Positions 7,174-16,036 of a stretch of 64,000 bases of DNA are shown piece by piece. The DNA lies in assembly GCA_017429685.1 (NCBI GenBank), contig JAFROL010000029.1:62001-126000 (forward strand), in the 5' to 3' direction. The DNA comes from Bacteroidales bacterium. Lineage in GTDB: Bacteria > Bacteroidota > Bacteroidia > Bacteroidales > P3. Within the stretch, counting starts at the first letter, position 1. Each line of letters opens with the position of its first letter. The translations under genes and the position numbers were made by a program. The notes beneath the pieces were generated by a model. That model worked only from the letters and a program-made list of their open reading frames with translations. It ran no database searches and was not told the origin of the DNA.

Positions 7174-9738
7174 ATGAATTTTAGGCTAAACAACATAAGG
7201 ATAATACTCTTTTTTGCATTGCTGACGATGCCTTTTGTGCTTGACGCCCAGCGCGCTGCCACGCTGCAAGGACGTGTTGTAGACGCTGAGGGGACGCCGT
7301 TGCCGTATGCCGCTGTCGCCGCCGTAAGCCTCAATCCGGTGCTTGGCAACGTCACTGACGAAAGGGGACGCTACTTGTTGCAGTTGCCTGCCGACAGCGT
7401 GCTGCGCATCACCGTGAGGCTGGCCAGCTATGCTATGAAGGACACTGTTGTGACGCTTGCTGCGGGCACTACGGTGATGAATTTCACCCTGAAACGCCAG
7501 TCGCAGCAATTGGGTCCGGTCACCGTCACCGACGAACGGTCGCGAGGCAACACCTTCACTACCATACGTATGCAACAGGTCGAAAACAATGTCGGTCCGC
7601 AAGGTGGTGTCGAGTCGCTGCTCAAGACCCTGCCGGATGTCAGCTCGAACAACGAGATGTCGTCGCAGTATTCGGTGCGCGGTGGTTCGTTCGACGAAAA
7701 CCTGGTCTATATCAACCGCGTAGAGGTCTATCGTCCGCTGCTGGTGCGCAATGGACAGCAGGAGGGAACGTCGATCATCAATCCCGATATGGTCGACAAT
7801 ATAATGTTTTCGCCTGGTGGTTTCGATGCCACATATGGCGACCGTATGGCCTCGGTGCTCGACATCAACTATGGTCTGCCATATGCCGACGCCGATACGT
7901 CGGCGCCGTTTTTTGGCAAAACGAAAGGACAGGTGTCGGCTTCGTTTCTCGGTGCGTCGCTGTCGCTCAGCGGCACCGCCGGACGGCGTCTGGCCTATTC
8001 CGTAGGTATGAGGCAACATTCCAACCGCTATATCTTCAGTTCGCTCGACACTAAAGGCAACTACACGACATCGTATACCGACTTGCAGGCCCTGCTGTCG
8101 TATCGGGCCAGCGATGCATTGGACCTTAAACTGTTTGCCATAGCCTCGCGCAATATTTATGGTCTTGTGCCTGAAAGCCAGACAACAACCTTTGGCGGCT
8201 GGCAAGAGGTGATGCAGTTCGATGTTTTCTATGAAGGCCAGGAGCGCGACAGCTATCACACAGCCCTCGCCGCCATAACAGCCGACTGGCACCCCAGCGA
8301 CGACTTCCGTCTGCGCTGGACCAATTCGTTCCAGACCAACAACGAGGCAGAACAATATGACATTCTGAGCCAGTTTATGCTCTATGAGCTCAATATGGGC
8401 AGCGTCGACGAAAACGGCGATCCTCAACGTTTCGACCGCGGCATTGGCTCGTTTCTCGAACACGCTCGCAACTATTTGCGGACCAACATTTATTCGTCCG
8501 AAGTGCAAGGCTCTCACTATGCCGTGCTCGGTAACTGGAACTGGGGCGTGAAAGTGCAATATGAGCAGGTTCGCGACCGTATGCGCGAATGGAAGTGGGT
8601 CGACTCGGCGGGATTTGCAATGCCCACTGTGATACCGACGCCAGGCGACTCGGCCAATATGCCCCAAACGCCAGTGTTGCAGCTCTTTTGCCGTTCAAAC
8701 CATACTGTCTCGACGGCGCGATTCTCAGCGTTTGTCCAGCGCAATGTGGACCTGTATAACGACCGAGGTGACCTCTTCTCGCTGGTCGGCGGACTGCGCC
8801 TTAGCGCCTACGATATCAATTTCAGCAATGACAACGAGACGGGCAATGCATCGAACTACACATCTGTGACCGATTTCGACGTCACTTCGCCACACAACCG
8901 ACGGCTGTTTGTTTCGCCACGCATCAGCTTGAATTATAAGCCTAAGTGGGAACGCGACATCCTGTTCCGGCTGGCTGCTGGCATTTACACGCAGGCTCCT
9001 TTCTATCGTGAATACCGCTATGACGACGGAACGCTCAACCACGCCATCCTTCCGCAGCACTCCTATCAGGCTATGGCCACTGCCGACTGGAATTTCCAAA
9101 TCAACAGCAAGCCGTTCAAACTCACAGCCGACCTCTATGGTAAGTATATTGACAATCTGATAACATATCGCATAGACAATCTGCGAATGCGCTACGATGC
9201 CGACAATGAGGCACGTGGATATGCCGCGGGTCTTTCGATGCGCATCAGCGGCGAGATAGTTGATGGACTCGAATCGTGGGCCTCGCTGTCGCTGATGACG
9301 GCGCGCCAGGACATTCTTGGCGACGAATATGGCTGGATGGCAAGACCTACCGACCAGCGGCTGAGTTTCAAACTGTTCCTTCAGGACTATGTGCCGACCA
9401 TTCCTTTCTGGCGTATGTCGCTCAATTTCATTGTCGGAAGCGGATTGCCATACAATTTTCCGGGCCAGCGTCTGTTTGCCAAAGGTGACACCTATCCGCC
9501 GTATTTCCGTGTCGACTGGGGAAACACGATACAGTTGTCACGGTTCAAGAAATTGAAAGATAGCCGTTTGATGCGCCATATCGACGATATCCTTGTGTCG
9601 GTGGAGGTTTTTAACCTTTTCGATTATAAGAATGTGGTTTCATATACCTGGGTTGCCGACTACAACAATATTTACTATCCGGTGCCGAATTATCTCACCG
9701 CTCGCCAGTTCAACCTTAAATTGACAATCAATTTCTGA
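7174..9738 (+). CDS. TonB-dependent outer-membrane receptor
   Basis: An 854-residue receptor. A signal peptide (about 1-25, ending LDAQ) is followed by a carboxypeptidase-regulatory-like beta domain (about 29-110, LQGRVVDAEGTPLPYA), then a plug domain (about 112-230; VESLLKTLPDVSSNNEMSSQ, YSVRGGSFDENLVYINRVEV). The remainder is a beta-barrel ending in phenylalanine (LKLTINF), as barrel-assembly substrates do. It is shorter than SusC proteins, lacks their long plug insertion and has no SusD partner nearby, so it is better placed with the smaller transporter-like receptors. Substrate unknown. A purine run GGGAGG directly abuts the start codon. Confidence 0.92.
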   Translation: MNFRLNNIRIILFFALLTMPFVLDAQRAATLQGRVVDAEGTPLPYAAVAAVSLNPVLGNVTDERGRYLLQLPADSVLRITVRLASYAMKDTVVTLAAGTTVMNFTLKRQSQQLGPVTVTDERSRGNTFTTIRMQQVENNVGPQGGVESLLKTLPDVSSNNEMSSQYSVRGGSFDENLVYINRVEVYRPLLVRNGQQEGTSIINPDMVDNIMFSPGGFDATYGDRMASVLDINYGLPYADADTSAPFFGKTKGQVSASFLGASLSLSGTAGRRLAYSVGMRQHSNRYIFSSLDTKGNYTTSYTDLQALLSYRASDALDLKLFAIASRNIYGLVPESQTTTFGGWQEVMQFDVFYEGQERDSYHTALAAITADWHPSDDFRLRWTNSFQTNNEAEQYDILSQFMLYELNMGSVDENGDPQRFDRGIGSFLEHARNYLRTNIYSSEVQGSHYAVLGNWNWGVKVQYEQVRDRMREWKWVDSAGFAMPTVIPTPGDSANMPQTPVLQLFCRSNHTVSTARFSAFVQRNVDLYNDRGDLFSLVGGLRLSAYDINFSNDNETGNASNYTSVTDFDVTSPHNRRLFVSPRISLNYKPKWERDILFRLAAGIYTQAPFYREYRYDDGTLNHAILPQHSYQAMATADWNFQINSKPFKLTADLYGKYIDNLITYRIDNLRMRYDADNEARGYAAGLSMRISGEIVDGLESWASLSLMTARQDILGDEYGWMARPTDQRLSFKLFLQDYVPTIPFWRMSLNFIVGSGLPYNFPGQRLFAKGDTYPPYFRVDWGNTIQLSRFKKLKDSRLMRHIDDILVSVEVFNLFDYKNVVSYTWVADYNNIYYPVPNYLTARQFNLKLTINF

Positions 9739-9778
9739 TGATTTACGACGGAAGTTGACTGCGAATTAAATAGAAAAT

Positions 9779-11068
9779 ATGATTTCAACTGAAAACCCTA
9801 TAAAAGAACATCTTCGTCCGTGCGACATAGACCGCGCCCCGCTGGTGCCGATGCATTACGAAATGCGTAACGGCAAGACAATAAATTATTTTGTTGATGA
9901 GAGTATAGGCCTTGTCAAAATGGATTTTATCTTTGAGGCAGGCACTTCCGTTCAGGACAAACCGTTTCAGGCCGCTGCGGCTATCAATCTGGTCACCGAA
10001 GGCTCGCGGAGGCATACGGCACGCGAGATTGCAGAGTTTCTGGACTTCCGCGGCATTATTGTGGAAAAAGGCAACGATGAGGTATCGTCGACACTGACGG
10101 TCTATGCTATGCCACGCTATGCCGACGAGTTGCTGCCGCTGATTCGCGAGATGCTGACGGAGCCGACCTATCCTGACGACGAGTTTGCAGTCTTCGTCGC
10201 CAAACGTCGCCAGCAGTTGATGGTCAATATGCAACGCACATCGTATGTGGCCCGCAAGTGCTGGTGTGAGTGCTTGTATGGCATTGAACATCCGATGGGG
10301 CGCTATGCGGTGCCGTCGGACATCGATGCCCTTGCAGCAGCCGACGTACGCGACTATCACCGTCATTGGCTTACGCCTTCACGTATGGATATTGTCCTTG
10401 GCGGCGCTGTTACAGAAGCTTTGCTCGCCGCGTTCGACTGCACGTTCGGCAGTGATGCCGTCATTGCCATAAGCAGAACCGAATTGCCGAAACCGATACC
10501 GCAAGGCGTTGGCTTGCAGAATGTCGCGGTGAAAGGTGCCATCCAAAACACTTTGCGCGTGGGACGACTGCTGCCTATGAGGTGGAATGAGCGTGCATAC
10601 GCCGAGTTTATGATTCTTTCGACAGTGTTGGGTGGCTATTTTGGCTCGCGCCTGATGTCGAATGTCCGCGAGGACAAGGGCTATACTTATGGAATCAATG
10701 CTATGACGCACATAGGTCGTGGATGCCTTGACTTCTTTATCGTGACCGATGTGGCTGCCGACAAGGCCGAACCGGCGATGGAGGAGATAATAAAGGAACT
10801 TGAGCGGCTCAGAAGAGAACCCATTCCGGCAGACGAGCTGGAGCTTGTTCGCACTTGTATGCTGGGCGACTTTATGCGTAGCGTCGATGGAATATTTGAG
10901 CGTAGCGAACGGTTCTGCCAACAGATGACAAGCGGTGTCGACGAGCGTTTGACGGACAATTTTATGGCAGTGTTTGAACCAGGTGCTGTTTCTGTCAGTC
11001 GCCTTCAGGAACTTGCCTATGAGCTGCTCGACCCACGGCGGATGGTGATGGTGAACGCCGGTGCATAA
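9779..11068 (+). CDS. M16 (insulinase-family) peptidase homologue without the zinc motif
   Basis: A 429-residue protein with the two-lobed M16B layout: an N-terminal half with the conserved segment AREIAEFLDFRG (about 80-91) and a C-terminal half with YAEFMILSTVLGGYFGSRL and EDKGYTYGINA. The HXXEH zinc motif that should stand just before the AREIAEF segment is replaced by AAAAINLVTEGS, so it is probably not a peptidase by itself. Many M16B systems pair an inactive subunit with an active one; no active partner is in the window. There is no signal peptide. It follows the TonB receptor by 40 bp and may share its transcript. Confidence 0.85.
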   Translation: MISTENPIKEHLRPCDIDRAPLVPMHYEMRNGKTINYFVDESIGLVKMDFIFEAGTSVQDKPFQAAAAINLVTEGSRRHTAREIAEFLDFRGIIVEKGNDEVSSTLTVYAMPRYADELLPLIREMLTEPTYPDDEFAVFVAKRRQQLMVNMQRTSYVARKCWCECLYGIEHPMGRYAVPSDIDALAAADVRDYHRHWLTPSRMDIVLGGAVTEALLAAFDCTFGSDAVIAISRTELPKPIPQGVGLQNVAVKGAIQNTLRVGRLLPMRWNERAYAEFMILSTVLGGYFGSRLMSNVREDKGYTYGINAMTHIGRGCLDFFIVTDVAADKAEPAMEEIIKELERLRREPIPADELELVRTCMLGDFMRSVDGIFERSERFCQQMTSGVDERLTDNFMAVFEPGAVSVSRLQELAYELLDPRRMVMVNAGA

Positions 11069-11077
11069 AGTGGTTTG

Positions 11078-11243
11078 TCAGCTTCCGGCGTTCAGCTTAA
11101 GGTAGTATTCGGGTACGCTAAAGTAGGCTCCCGACGTGGAAGAAACAGACGGCCGTCGACAGGAACCATCGGTTTTGGAATGTTGCGGGCGATGCTGTGC
11201 AGGCTTGTGCCGAATCCGCTGGCAAGGATGATGGCTTTCTTTA
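11078..11243 (-). pseudogene. Remnant of an HddC-like heptose-1-phosphate nucleotidyltransferase
   Basis: Downstream of gmhA on the same strand, a frame reads KKAIILASGFGTSLHSIARN then IPKPMVPVDGRLFL, a clear nucleotidyltransferase N-terminus (functional relatives read AIILAGGFGTRLxS and PKPMAPVNGRPFL). The catalytic Arg of GTRL is now Ser. The initiation codon position reads ATA, overlapping the gmhA stop TAA. After about 33 residues the homology stops; another frame of the same stretch gives AYFSVPEYYLKLNAGS and a stop, which resembles the end of such enzymes. I infer a large internal deletion with frameshift. The C-terminal part of this reading is less certain. Confidence 0.7.
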
Positions 11244-11819
11244 TTTCGGGAATATTGCCGATTCGACCAACTCGCATATGATGTGGCCAATCATTATGTG
11301 GCTTTCCTGGATGCGCGGTGTGTCGGTCGACGGGACATTGAGCAGCAGGTCGGAGAGGTCTTTCATTTTGCCTCCTGTGGCACCGGTGAATGATATGATG
11401 CTGATGCCCATTTCTTTGCATACGTCGTAGGCGTTGAGGATATTCTTCGAGTTGCCCGATGTGCTAATACCTATCAAAACATCGCCGCGGTGGCTGGAGC
11501 ATCGTATCAGACGCGAGAAGATGTGGTCGTAGCCGTAATCGTTGCCGACGGCGGTCAGGTACGAGGTGTTGCAATGCAGGGCCTCTGCGTTTAGCGGCGG
11601 TCGGTCGTAGTAGAAGCGTCCGCTCAGTTCGGCGGCCAGGTGCTGTGCGTCGGCTGCGCTTCCGCCGTTGCCGCAAAAGTGGATTTTGCCTCCGCCTTGC
11701 AGCGAGGCGATGATGATGTCGGCGGCCTTCTGTATGCGAGCAAGGAAGTCACCGTCGGCAAGGATGGCCTGCTTGGTGGCGATGCTTTGGGCTATTGATT
11801 CTTGTATGCGACTGTTCAT
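11241..11819 (-). CDS. gmhA: Phosphoheptose isomerase (SIS domain)
   Basis: The 192-residue protein would convert sedoheptulose 7-phosphate to D-glycero-D-manno-heptose 7-phosphate, the first step to ADP- or GDP-heptose. A single SIS domain is visible: sugar-phosphate binding loop HFCGNGGSAADAQHLAAEL at about 48-66, GISTSGNSKNIL at about 117-128, and the C-terminal helix HIMIGHIICELVE. Length matches the family. The next gene in the heptose pathway has decayed to a remnant overlapping its stop, so the product's use in this strain is unclear. Confidence 0.93.
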   Translation of the reverse strand: MNSRIQESIAQSIATKQAILADGDFLARIQKAADIIIASLQGGGKIHFCGNGGSAADAQHLAAELSGRFYYDRPPLNAEALHCNTSYLTAVGNDYGYDHIFSRLIRCSSHRGDVLIGISTSGNSKNILNAYDVCKEMGISIISFTGATGGKMKDLSDLLLNVPSTDTPRIQESHIMIGHIICELVESAIFPK

Positions 11820-11855
11820 AATCGGTTTTTTGGTGCTAACGCAAAAGTGGCTTAT

Positions 11856-13346
11856 TTATTGTTGCAATGCGTGTTTGCTTTTTGCTTGTTGTATTGCAAT
11901 AAGTACAGGCAGCGAGATCTCTGACTTCACGGGGATTCCGTTTCTGATGCCGGGTATCCATCGGGGCATTCCTTCAAGCACTCGCTTGACCTCGGCTCCA
12001 GTCCCGCAGCCCAGGTCGCGCCGTATTTTCGGATTTGTTATCGAACCGTCGGTCTCGACGGTGAATGTTATGACGACATAACCTGTCACGAAGCATTCGT
12101 TATTGAGCTTGATGTTTTCGGCAAAATATTGATACAAGGCGTCGTCTCCACCAGGGAAGCTTGGGCATTCTTTCCCCAACCGTATGTATTCCCGGTCCAC
12201 GTCGGTGAAGTCGGCATCCGAGTCCTTGTATTCGGTGTCAGGCATATACCACCAGAGCCCCTCGAAGTGTTTTTTCAAAAACGGATCCCTGAAAACGTGT
12301 CCGCGGTGGGCGTAGGGCAGATTGCGGGCTATGCGTTTCAGCAGCGTGGTGTCGGTGGGTGTTATGTGGGTGCTGTCAAAAAAATCCAATGCCTTTAGGA
12401 ATATGTCGTTTGAGCGGTCGTAAGAGGCGGCGAAATTGTATCTTCCACTGTCTGTCATTTCATATACTTCGGCACTTATCAGGGTCAGCTCTTTGCCTTT
12501 TTGAGGTCTGAAGTCGCTGAGATGCAGTGCTATCGCTCCGTTGCGAAGCGACACTTCTGTGCAAGGAGAGGCGAGGTGTTCTCGTTGACGCATTTTACAA
12601 CTTCCGCTGACGGCTTGGAATGTTCCGTCAGGGAAAGCCTCTTTCGAAATGAAAAAATGTTTCGCCGTATTTTCTGCTCTGATTGTCAGCGTAAAGTCGT
12701 CAATCTTGGAGCCCGCCCACCTGCCTGCTGGCGACAGCTTGTATTCCAGCAGGTAGGCTGCACTGTTAAGTTTCGACAACTTGTAGCTGTACCTGTGGTG
12801 TACGCTGTTCAGTCCAGGTTGAAAGTCGGCGTAGAAATAGTATACGTATGAATATCCTATCGCGGCATTCCAGTCTTTCGGCTCGTCCAGCTCGATGTCG
12901 TATTTCGATTCTTCTACAATCGCGTTGGCGAAAACGTGATATTTCTTCGTGATGTCGATGGGAAGCATCCGGTTGGTGTCGGACAGGCAAGCTGCATTGC
13001 GGTAGGGGAGTGGGGATCCATTCATCTCTACCGAGAAATCGGTTATGTTGGGATGCACTCCGCTCGGGTGGAAAGTGTAGTCGTCGTTGTATGGCGGGTC
13101 GGCCTCGAATCCCATCAGCAGCCGCTTTGCGGTGCTGGCGGGGTTCCAAAATTCGTAGTACACGTCAACCTGGGCGTAGCCGTTGTCGCTCAGACTGATG
13201 GTCAGCACCTCCTTGCGGACGCTAATGTCGGTCTCCATAAGTGGAACCAGGTGGTTGCCGCGAGTGTAGTATATGCCGTCGTTGGCAAGAATACCGACAA
13301 ATGCCGTCGTGGTCAAAAGGAGGAATATGAGTGCTTTTCTAATCAT
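11856..13346 (-). CDS. Secreted protein with YARHG and TonB C-terminal-like domains
   Basis: A 496-residue protein with a signal peptide (1-21, ending GILAN). Residues about 25-300 form a beta-rich region of unknown family (WNPASTAKRLLMGFEADPP). Around 340-375 the segment KRIARNLPYAHRGHVFRD followed by FLKKHFEGLWWYMP matches the extracellular YARHG domain. Residues about 400-485 match a TonB_C-type domain (FPGGDDALYQYFAENI, then VTFTVETDGSI-like strands and MPRWIPGIRNGIPV). The TonB-like domain lacks an N-terminal Pro-rich spacer and membrane anchor of classical TonB, so an energising role is doubtful. Confidence 0.82.
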   Translation of the reverse strand: MIRKALIFLLLTTTAFVGILANDGIYYTRGNHLVPLMETDISVRKEVLTISLSDNGYAQVDVYYEFWNPASTAKRLLMGFEADPPYNDDYTFHPSGVHPNITDFSVEMNGSPLPYRNAACLSDTNRMLPIDITKKYHVFANAIVEESKYDIELDEPKDWNAAIGYSYVYYFYADFQPGLNSVHHRYSYKLSKLNSAAYLLEYKLSPAGRWAGSKIDDFTLTIRAENTAKHFFISKEAFPDGTFQAVSGSCKMRQREHLASPCTEVSLRNGAIALHLSDFRPQKGKELTLISAEVYEMTDSGRYNFAASYDRSNDIFLKALDFFDSTHITPTDTTLLKRIARNLPYAHRGHVFRDPFLKKHFEGLWWYMPDTEYKDSDADFTDVDREYIRLGKECPSFPGGDDALYQYFAENIKLNNECFVTGYVVITFTVETDGSITNPKIRRDLGCGTGAEVKRVLEGMPRWIPGIRNGIPVKSEISLPVLIAIQQAKSKHALQQ

Positions 13347-13416
13347 AGAATCTGCAATGATGTTTGCTGCCTATGCCATCGTCCAGGTTTTGAGGCCTTC
13401 GGTGGTGAATTCGTTC

Positions 13417-14562
13417 TCACATATCCGTGTTCCCGTTCTCACAACACACTTTTTCTATTGTTTCTGTCATTTTGCTCCACGAGTATTTCTTTTTCTCCGT
13501 TTTCACGCCCTCGGTGAATACCGCTTCCTTTTCTCCGTCATAGAAACGGACCATCGATTCGGCGATTTGGTCGGGTGAGGGGTCGACCACATATCCCACT
13601 TTGCCGTCGGGAACAATTTCGGCAAGTCCGCCGACATTGGTGACAATCATCGGTTTCTCGAAGTGGAAGGCTATTTGCGCCACGCCGCTTTGTGTGGCGC
13701 TTTTGTAGGGCTGCACCACAATGTCGCACGCGCGGAAGTATAGGTTAACCTTGTCGTCGGGGATAAATTCGGTAAAAAGCAGCGTGCTGTCCTCGATGCC
13801 GAGTCGCTTTATCTGGTCAGTATAGGGCTTGGAATCTCCATAGAATTCTCCTGCCACCATCAGTTTTATACCAGCCTCCTTCACTTTGGGCGAGCCCATC
13901 GCTTCGAGCAGCAGGTCAAGACCTTTATAGGCACGTATGAATCCGAAAAAAAGCACATACCGTCCGTCGGGGTCCAGGCCGAGGATGCGCCTGGCTTCGT
14001 CTTTGGGTATCAGCTCACCGTAGTGGTCGTAGAGCGGGTGTGGACAAAAAGCCCTTGGCTTCCGCTTGTCGAATTGCGCCAGGTCGTTAAGCACAGAGTG
14101 CGACATAGCGACAAAAGCCTGCGTCGACCGCACAAAGTATCGCGACAGAATCCTGTCGCCGGGACGGTGCTCGTGGGGTATGATATTGTGGAGCACAGCC
14201 ACAATGTGGGTGTGCCCGTTGCGGCGCACTCGCCGTTCGATGGTTCCTTGGCAGGGAGCCATAAAAGGCAGCCAATAGTTGGTAATCAGCATATCTGGCT
14301 TTTTGCGTGCAATCTCTTTCCCGACTTTGAGCCAGTTGAATGGATTGATGGAGTTGATGCGACGTACGATGCGCAGGTTCGCAGGCGCGGGACTGTCGTT
14401 GTACTGCGTCTTGCCGGGAAAAAGAAACGACGGGTACTGCAGCGTGAAAGTGTACATCTCCACGTCGTGTCCCTGCTTGCAATATTCGTTGGCCAGCCGT
14501 TCGCCGAAGGCACTGATACCGCCGCGATAGGGGTGGGCCGGCCCTACAATGATGATTTTCAT
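13417..14562 (-). CDS. Glycosyltransferase, GT4 family (GT-B fold)
   Basis: The 381-residue protein has the GT-B architecture. The N-terminal Rossmann lobe begins MKIIIVGPAHPYRGGISAFG. The C-terminal lobe carries YVLFFGFIRAYKGLDLLLEA (about 205-224) and the nucleotide-sugar segment VVQPYKSATQSGVAQIAFHF, followed by KPMIVTNVGGLAEIV, characteristic of the retaining GT4 family. No membrane segment is evident, so it acts at the cytoplasmic face, probably in capsule, O-antigen or glycolipid synthesis. It lies near gmhA but with other genes between. Donor and acceptor cannot be told. Confidence 0.9.
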   Translation of the reverse strand: MKIIIVGPAHPYRGGISAFGERLANEYCKQGHDVEMYTFTLQYPSFLFPGKTQYNDSPAPANLRIVRRINSINPFNWLKVGKEIARKKPDMLITNYWLPFMAPCQGTIERRVRRNGHTHIVAVLHNIIPHEHRPGDRILSRYFVRSTQAFVAMSHSVLNDLAQFDKRKPRAFCPHPLYDHYGELIPKDEARRILGLDPDGRYVLFFGFIRAYKGLDLLLEAMGSPKVKEAGIKLMVAGEFYGDSKPYTDQIKRLGIEDSTLLFTEFIPDDKVNLYFRACDIVVQPYKSATQSGVAQIAFHFEKPMIVTNVGGLAEIVPDGKVGYVVDPSPDQIAESMVRFYDGEKEAVFTEGVKTEKKKYSWSKMTETIEKVCCENGNTDM

Positions 14563-14599
14563 AAAGTAAGGGTGTTACGTCTTTTCTCTGTTGAAAATG

Positions 14600-14607
14600 C
14601 AAATTTA
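14600..14607 (-). promoter_or_regulatory. Likely -7 promoter element for the glycosyltransferase
   Basis: TAAATTTG on the minus strand, 38 nt before the start codon; no clear -33 element. Confidence 0.4.
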
Positions 14608-14668
14608 CAAATAAAAATTTGATTCCATATAATAAAAGACTCTTTTTTTTGTTATCATCAAAAATATT

Positions 14669-14790
14669 GTGAATAGTGAATAATGAATAGTGACCTGCCA
14701 TCAGTGACCATTGACACATATGCGTCATCCGCTAACGCAATAACGCGTCATCCACTAACAAATTAACACACTAACAAATTAACACATTAA
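14669..14790. repeat. Modular spacer repeat upstream of htrA
   Basis: Word 1, GTGAATA, is repeated at 14669-14690 and leads into AGTGACC. Then two cores follow, GCGTCATCCGCTAAC (14722-14736) and CGCGTCATCCACTAAC (14744-14759). Word 2, ACTAACAAATTAACAC, is repeated to 14790, ending 5 nt before the htrA ATG. Confidence 0.8.
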
Positions 14791-14795
14791 GAAAT

Positions 14796-15947
14796 ATGTT
14801 GAGAAAAATTTTTTTTATTGCTACCCTTGCCGTTATGACAATGATGCCGACAGGATGCACGGCACAAAACAAAACAGATAACAACCAACCGGACAAAACC
14901 ATAGAACGACAGTCCTTGCAGCCCCTGCCGTCGCTGGTCACCCAGACTGACTTCACCGAGGTGGCCGCACGCACCATCGACGCCGTCGTTCACATTAAGA
15001 CCGAGATGACCAAGCTCACCCCTCTCTACCAGTCATTCTTCGGTATGATCATCGACCGCGGAGTGCGACGCCAGACCTACAACGCCTTCGGCTCCGGAGT
15101 CATCATCTCCTCCGATGGCTATATCGTCACCAACAACCACGTCGTCCAGGACGCCGAGCGGCTCACCGTCACTCTCAACGACAAGCGCGAACTGCCGGCA
15201 CGCATCGTCGGCATCGACCCTGCCACCGACTTGGCAGTTATCAAGATCGACGCCACCGACCTGCAGTATATCCCCTTTGGCAACAGCGATTCGGCACGCA
15301 TTGGCGAACCCGTGCTCGCCATCGGCAACCCATTCAATCTGACGTCGACCGTCACGGCAGGTATCATCTCCGCCAAAGCTCGCTATATGAACATCATCAA
15401 CAACCCCGGCGTCGAAAGCACCATTGAGTCCTTCATCCAGACCGATGCCGCCGTCAATAGCGGCAACTCAGGTGGCGCTCTCGTCAACGGACGGGCCGAA
15501 CTCATCGGCATCAATACCGCTATCGCCAGCGGCAACGGCTACTATACGGGCTATTCCTTCGCCATTCCCTCCAACATCGCACGCAAAGTCACCGGCGACC
15601 TGCGCCGCTACGGTGCTGTCCAGCGCGGATACCTCGGAGTCAATGTCGTTGAAGTGACTGGCGAGTTGGCTACAAAACTCCATCTCTCCGAACCCAAGGG
15701 CATATACATAGCCCGTGTCATACCCAAATGCGCAGCCGACAAGGCAGGTCTTCGCGAAGGCGACATCCTGCTTAAAGTCAACAATATGGATGTCAACTCC
15801 TATGCCTCGATGATGGAAGAGGTGGCACTCTTCAACCCCGGCGACAGCGTCGAGGTACTCTACCAGCGCGGCGGCGAACAGCACACTGCAACCCTGATTC
15901 TCCTCAACTCGCAAGGCAATACGCAGATAGTGAAAAGTGACCTGTGA
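14796..15947 (+). CDS. htrA: HtrA/Deg-family periplasmic serine protease
   Basis: The 383-residue protein degrades or chaperones misfolded envelope proteins. A leader ending MPTGC suggests export, perhaps as a lipoprotein (C21; the lipobox is not canonical). The chymotrypsin-fold domain has the full triad: H115 in TNNHVV, D145 in DPATDLAVI and S225 in NSGNSGGAL. One PDZ domain follows (about 278-375; GYLGVNVVEV, KCAADKAGLREGDILLKVNN). Family members with two PDZ domains are longer, so this is the DegS-like one-PDZ layout. The last codons and the stop (TGA at 15945-15947) fall inside the following spacer repeat, so the C-terminus IVKSDL is repeat-derived. Confidence 0.93.
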   Translation: MLRKIFFIATLAVMTMMPTGCTAQNKTDNNQPDKTIERQSLQPLPSLVTQTDFTEVAARTIDAVVHIKTEMTKLTPLYQSFFGMIIDRGVRRQTYNAFGSGVIISSDGYIVTNNHVVQDAERLTVTLNDKRELPARIVGIDPATDLAVIKIDATDLQYIPFGNSDSARIGEPVLAIGNPFNLTSTVTAGIISAKARYMNIINNPGVESTIESFIQTDAAVNSGNSGGALVNGRAELIGINTAIASGNGYYTGYSFAIPSNIARKVTGDLRRYGAVQRGYLGVNVVEVTGELATKLHLSEPKGIYIARVIPKCAADKAGLREGDILLKVNNMDVNSYASMMEEVALFNPGDSVEVLYQRGGEQHTATLILLNSQGNTQIVKSDL

Positions 15948-16025
15948 CCAGTGACCAGTGACCTGTGACACGAACGCGTCAGCCACTAACACAATAACGC
16001 AATAACGCACTAACGCAATAACTAA
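15928..16025. repeat. Modular spacer repeat between htrA and the MATE gene
   Basis: Word 1, GTGACCTGTGACCA, is repeated; the core ACGAACGCGTCAGCCACTAAC region lies at 15970-15990; word 2, ACGCAATAACGC, is repeated to 16021. The htrA stop codon is inside word 1, and the MATE start follows at once. Confidence 0.85.
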
Positions 16026-16036
16026 TCTCAACTCCC

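Noticed and set aside
11075..11430. Small plus-strand genes opposite gmhA and its downstream remnant
   Set aside because: No start context or homology; the minus-strand reading gives a nucleotidyltransferase remnant and the gmhA C-terminus.
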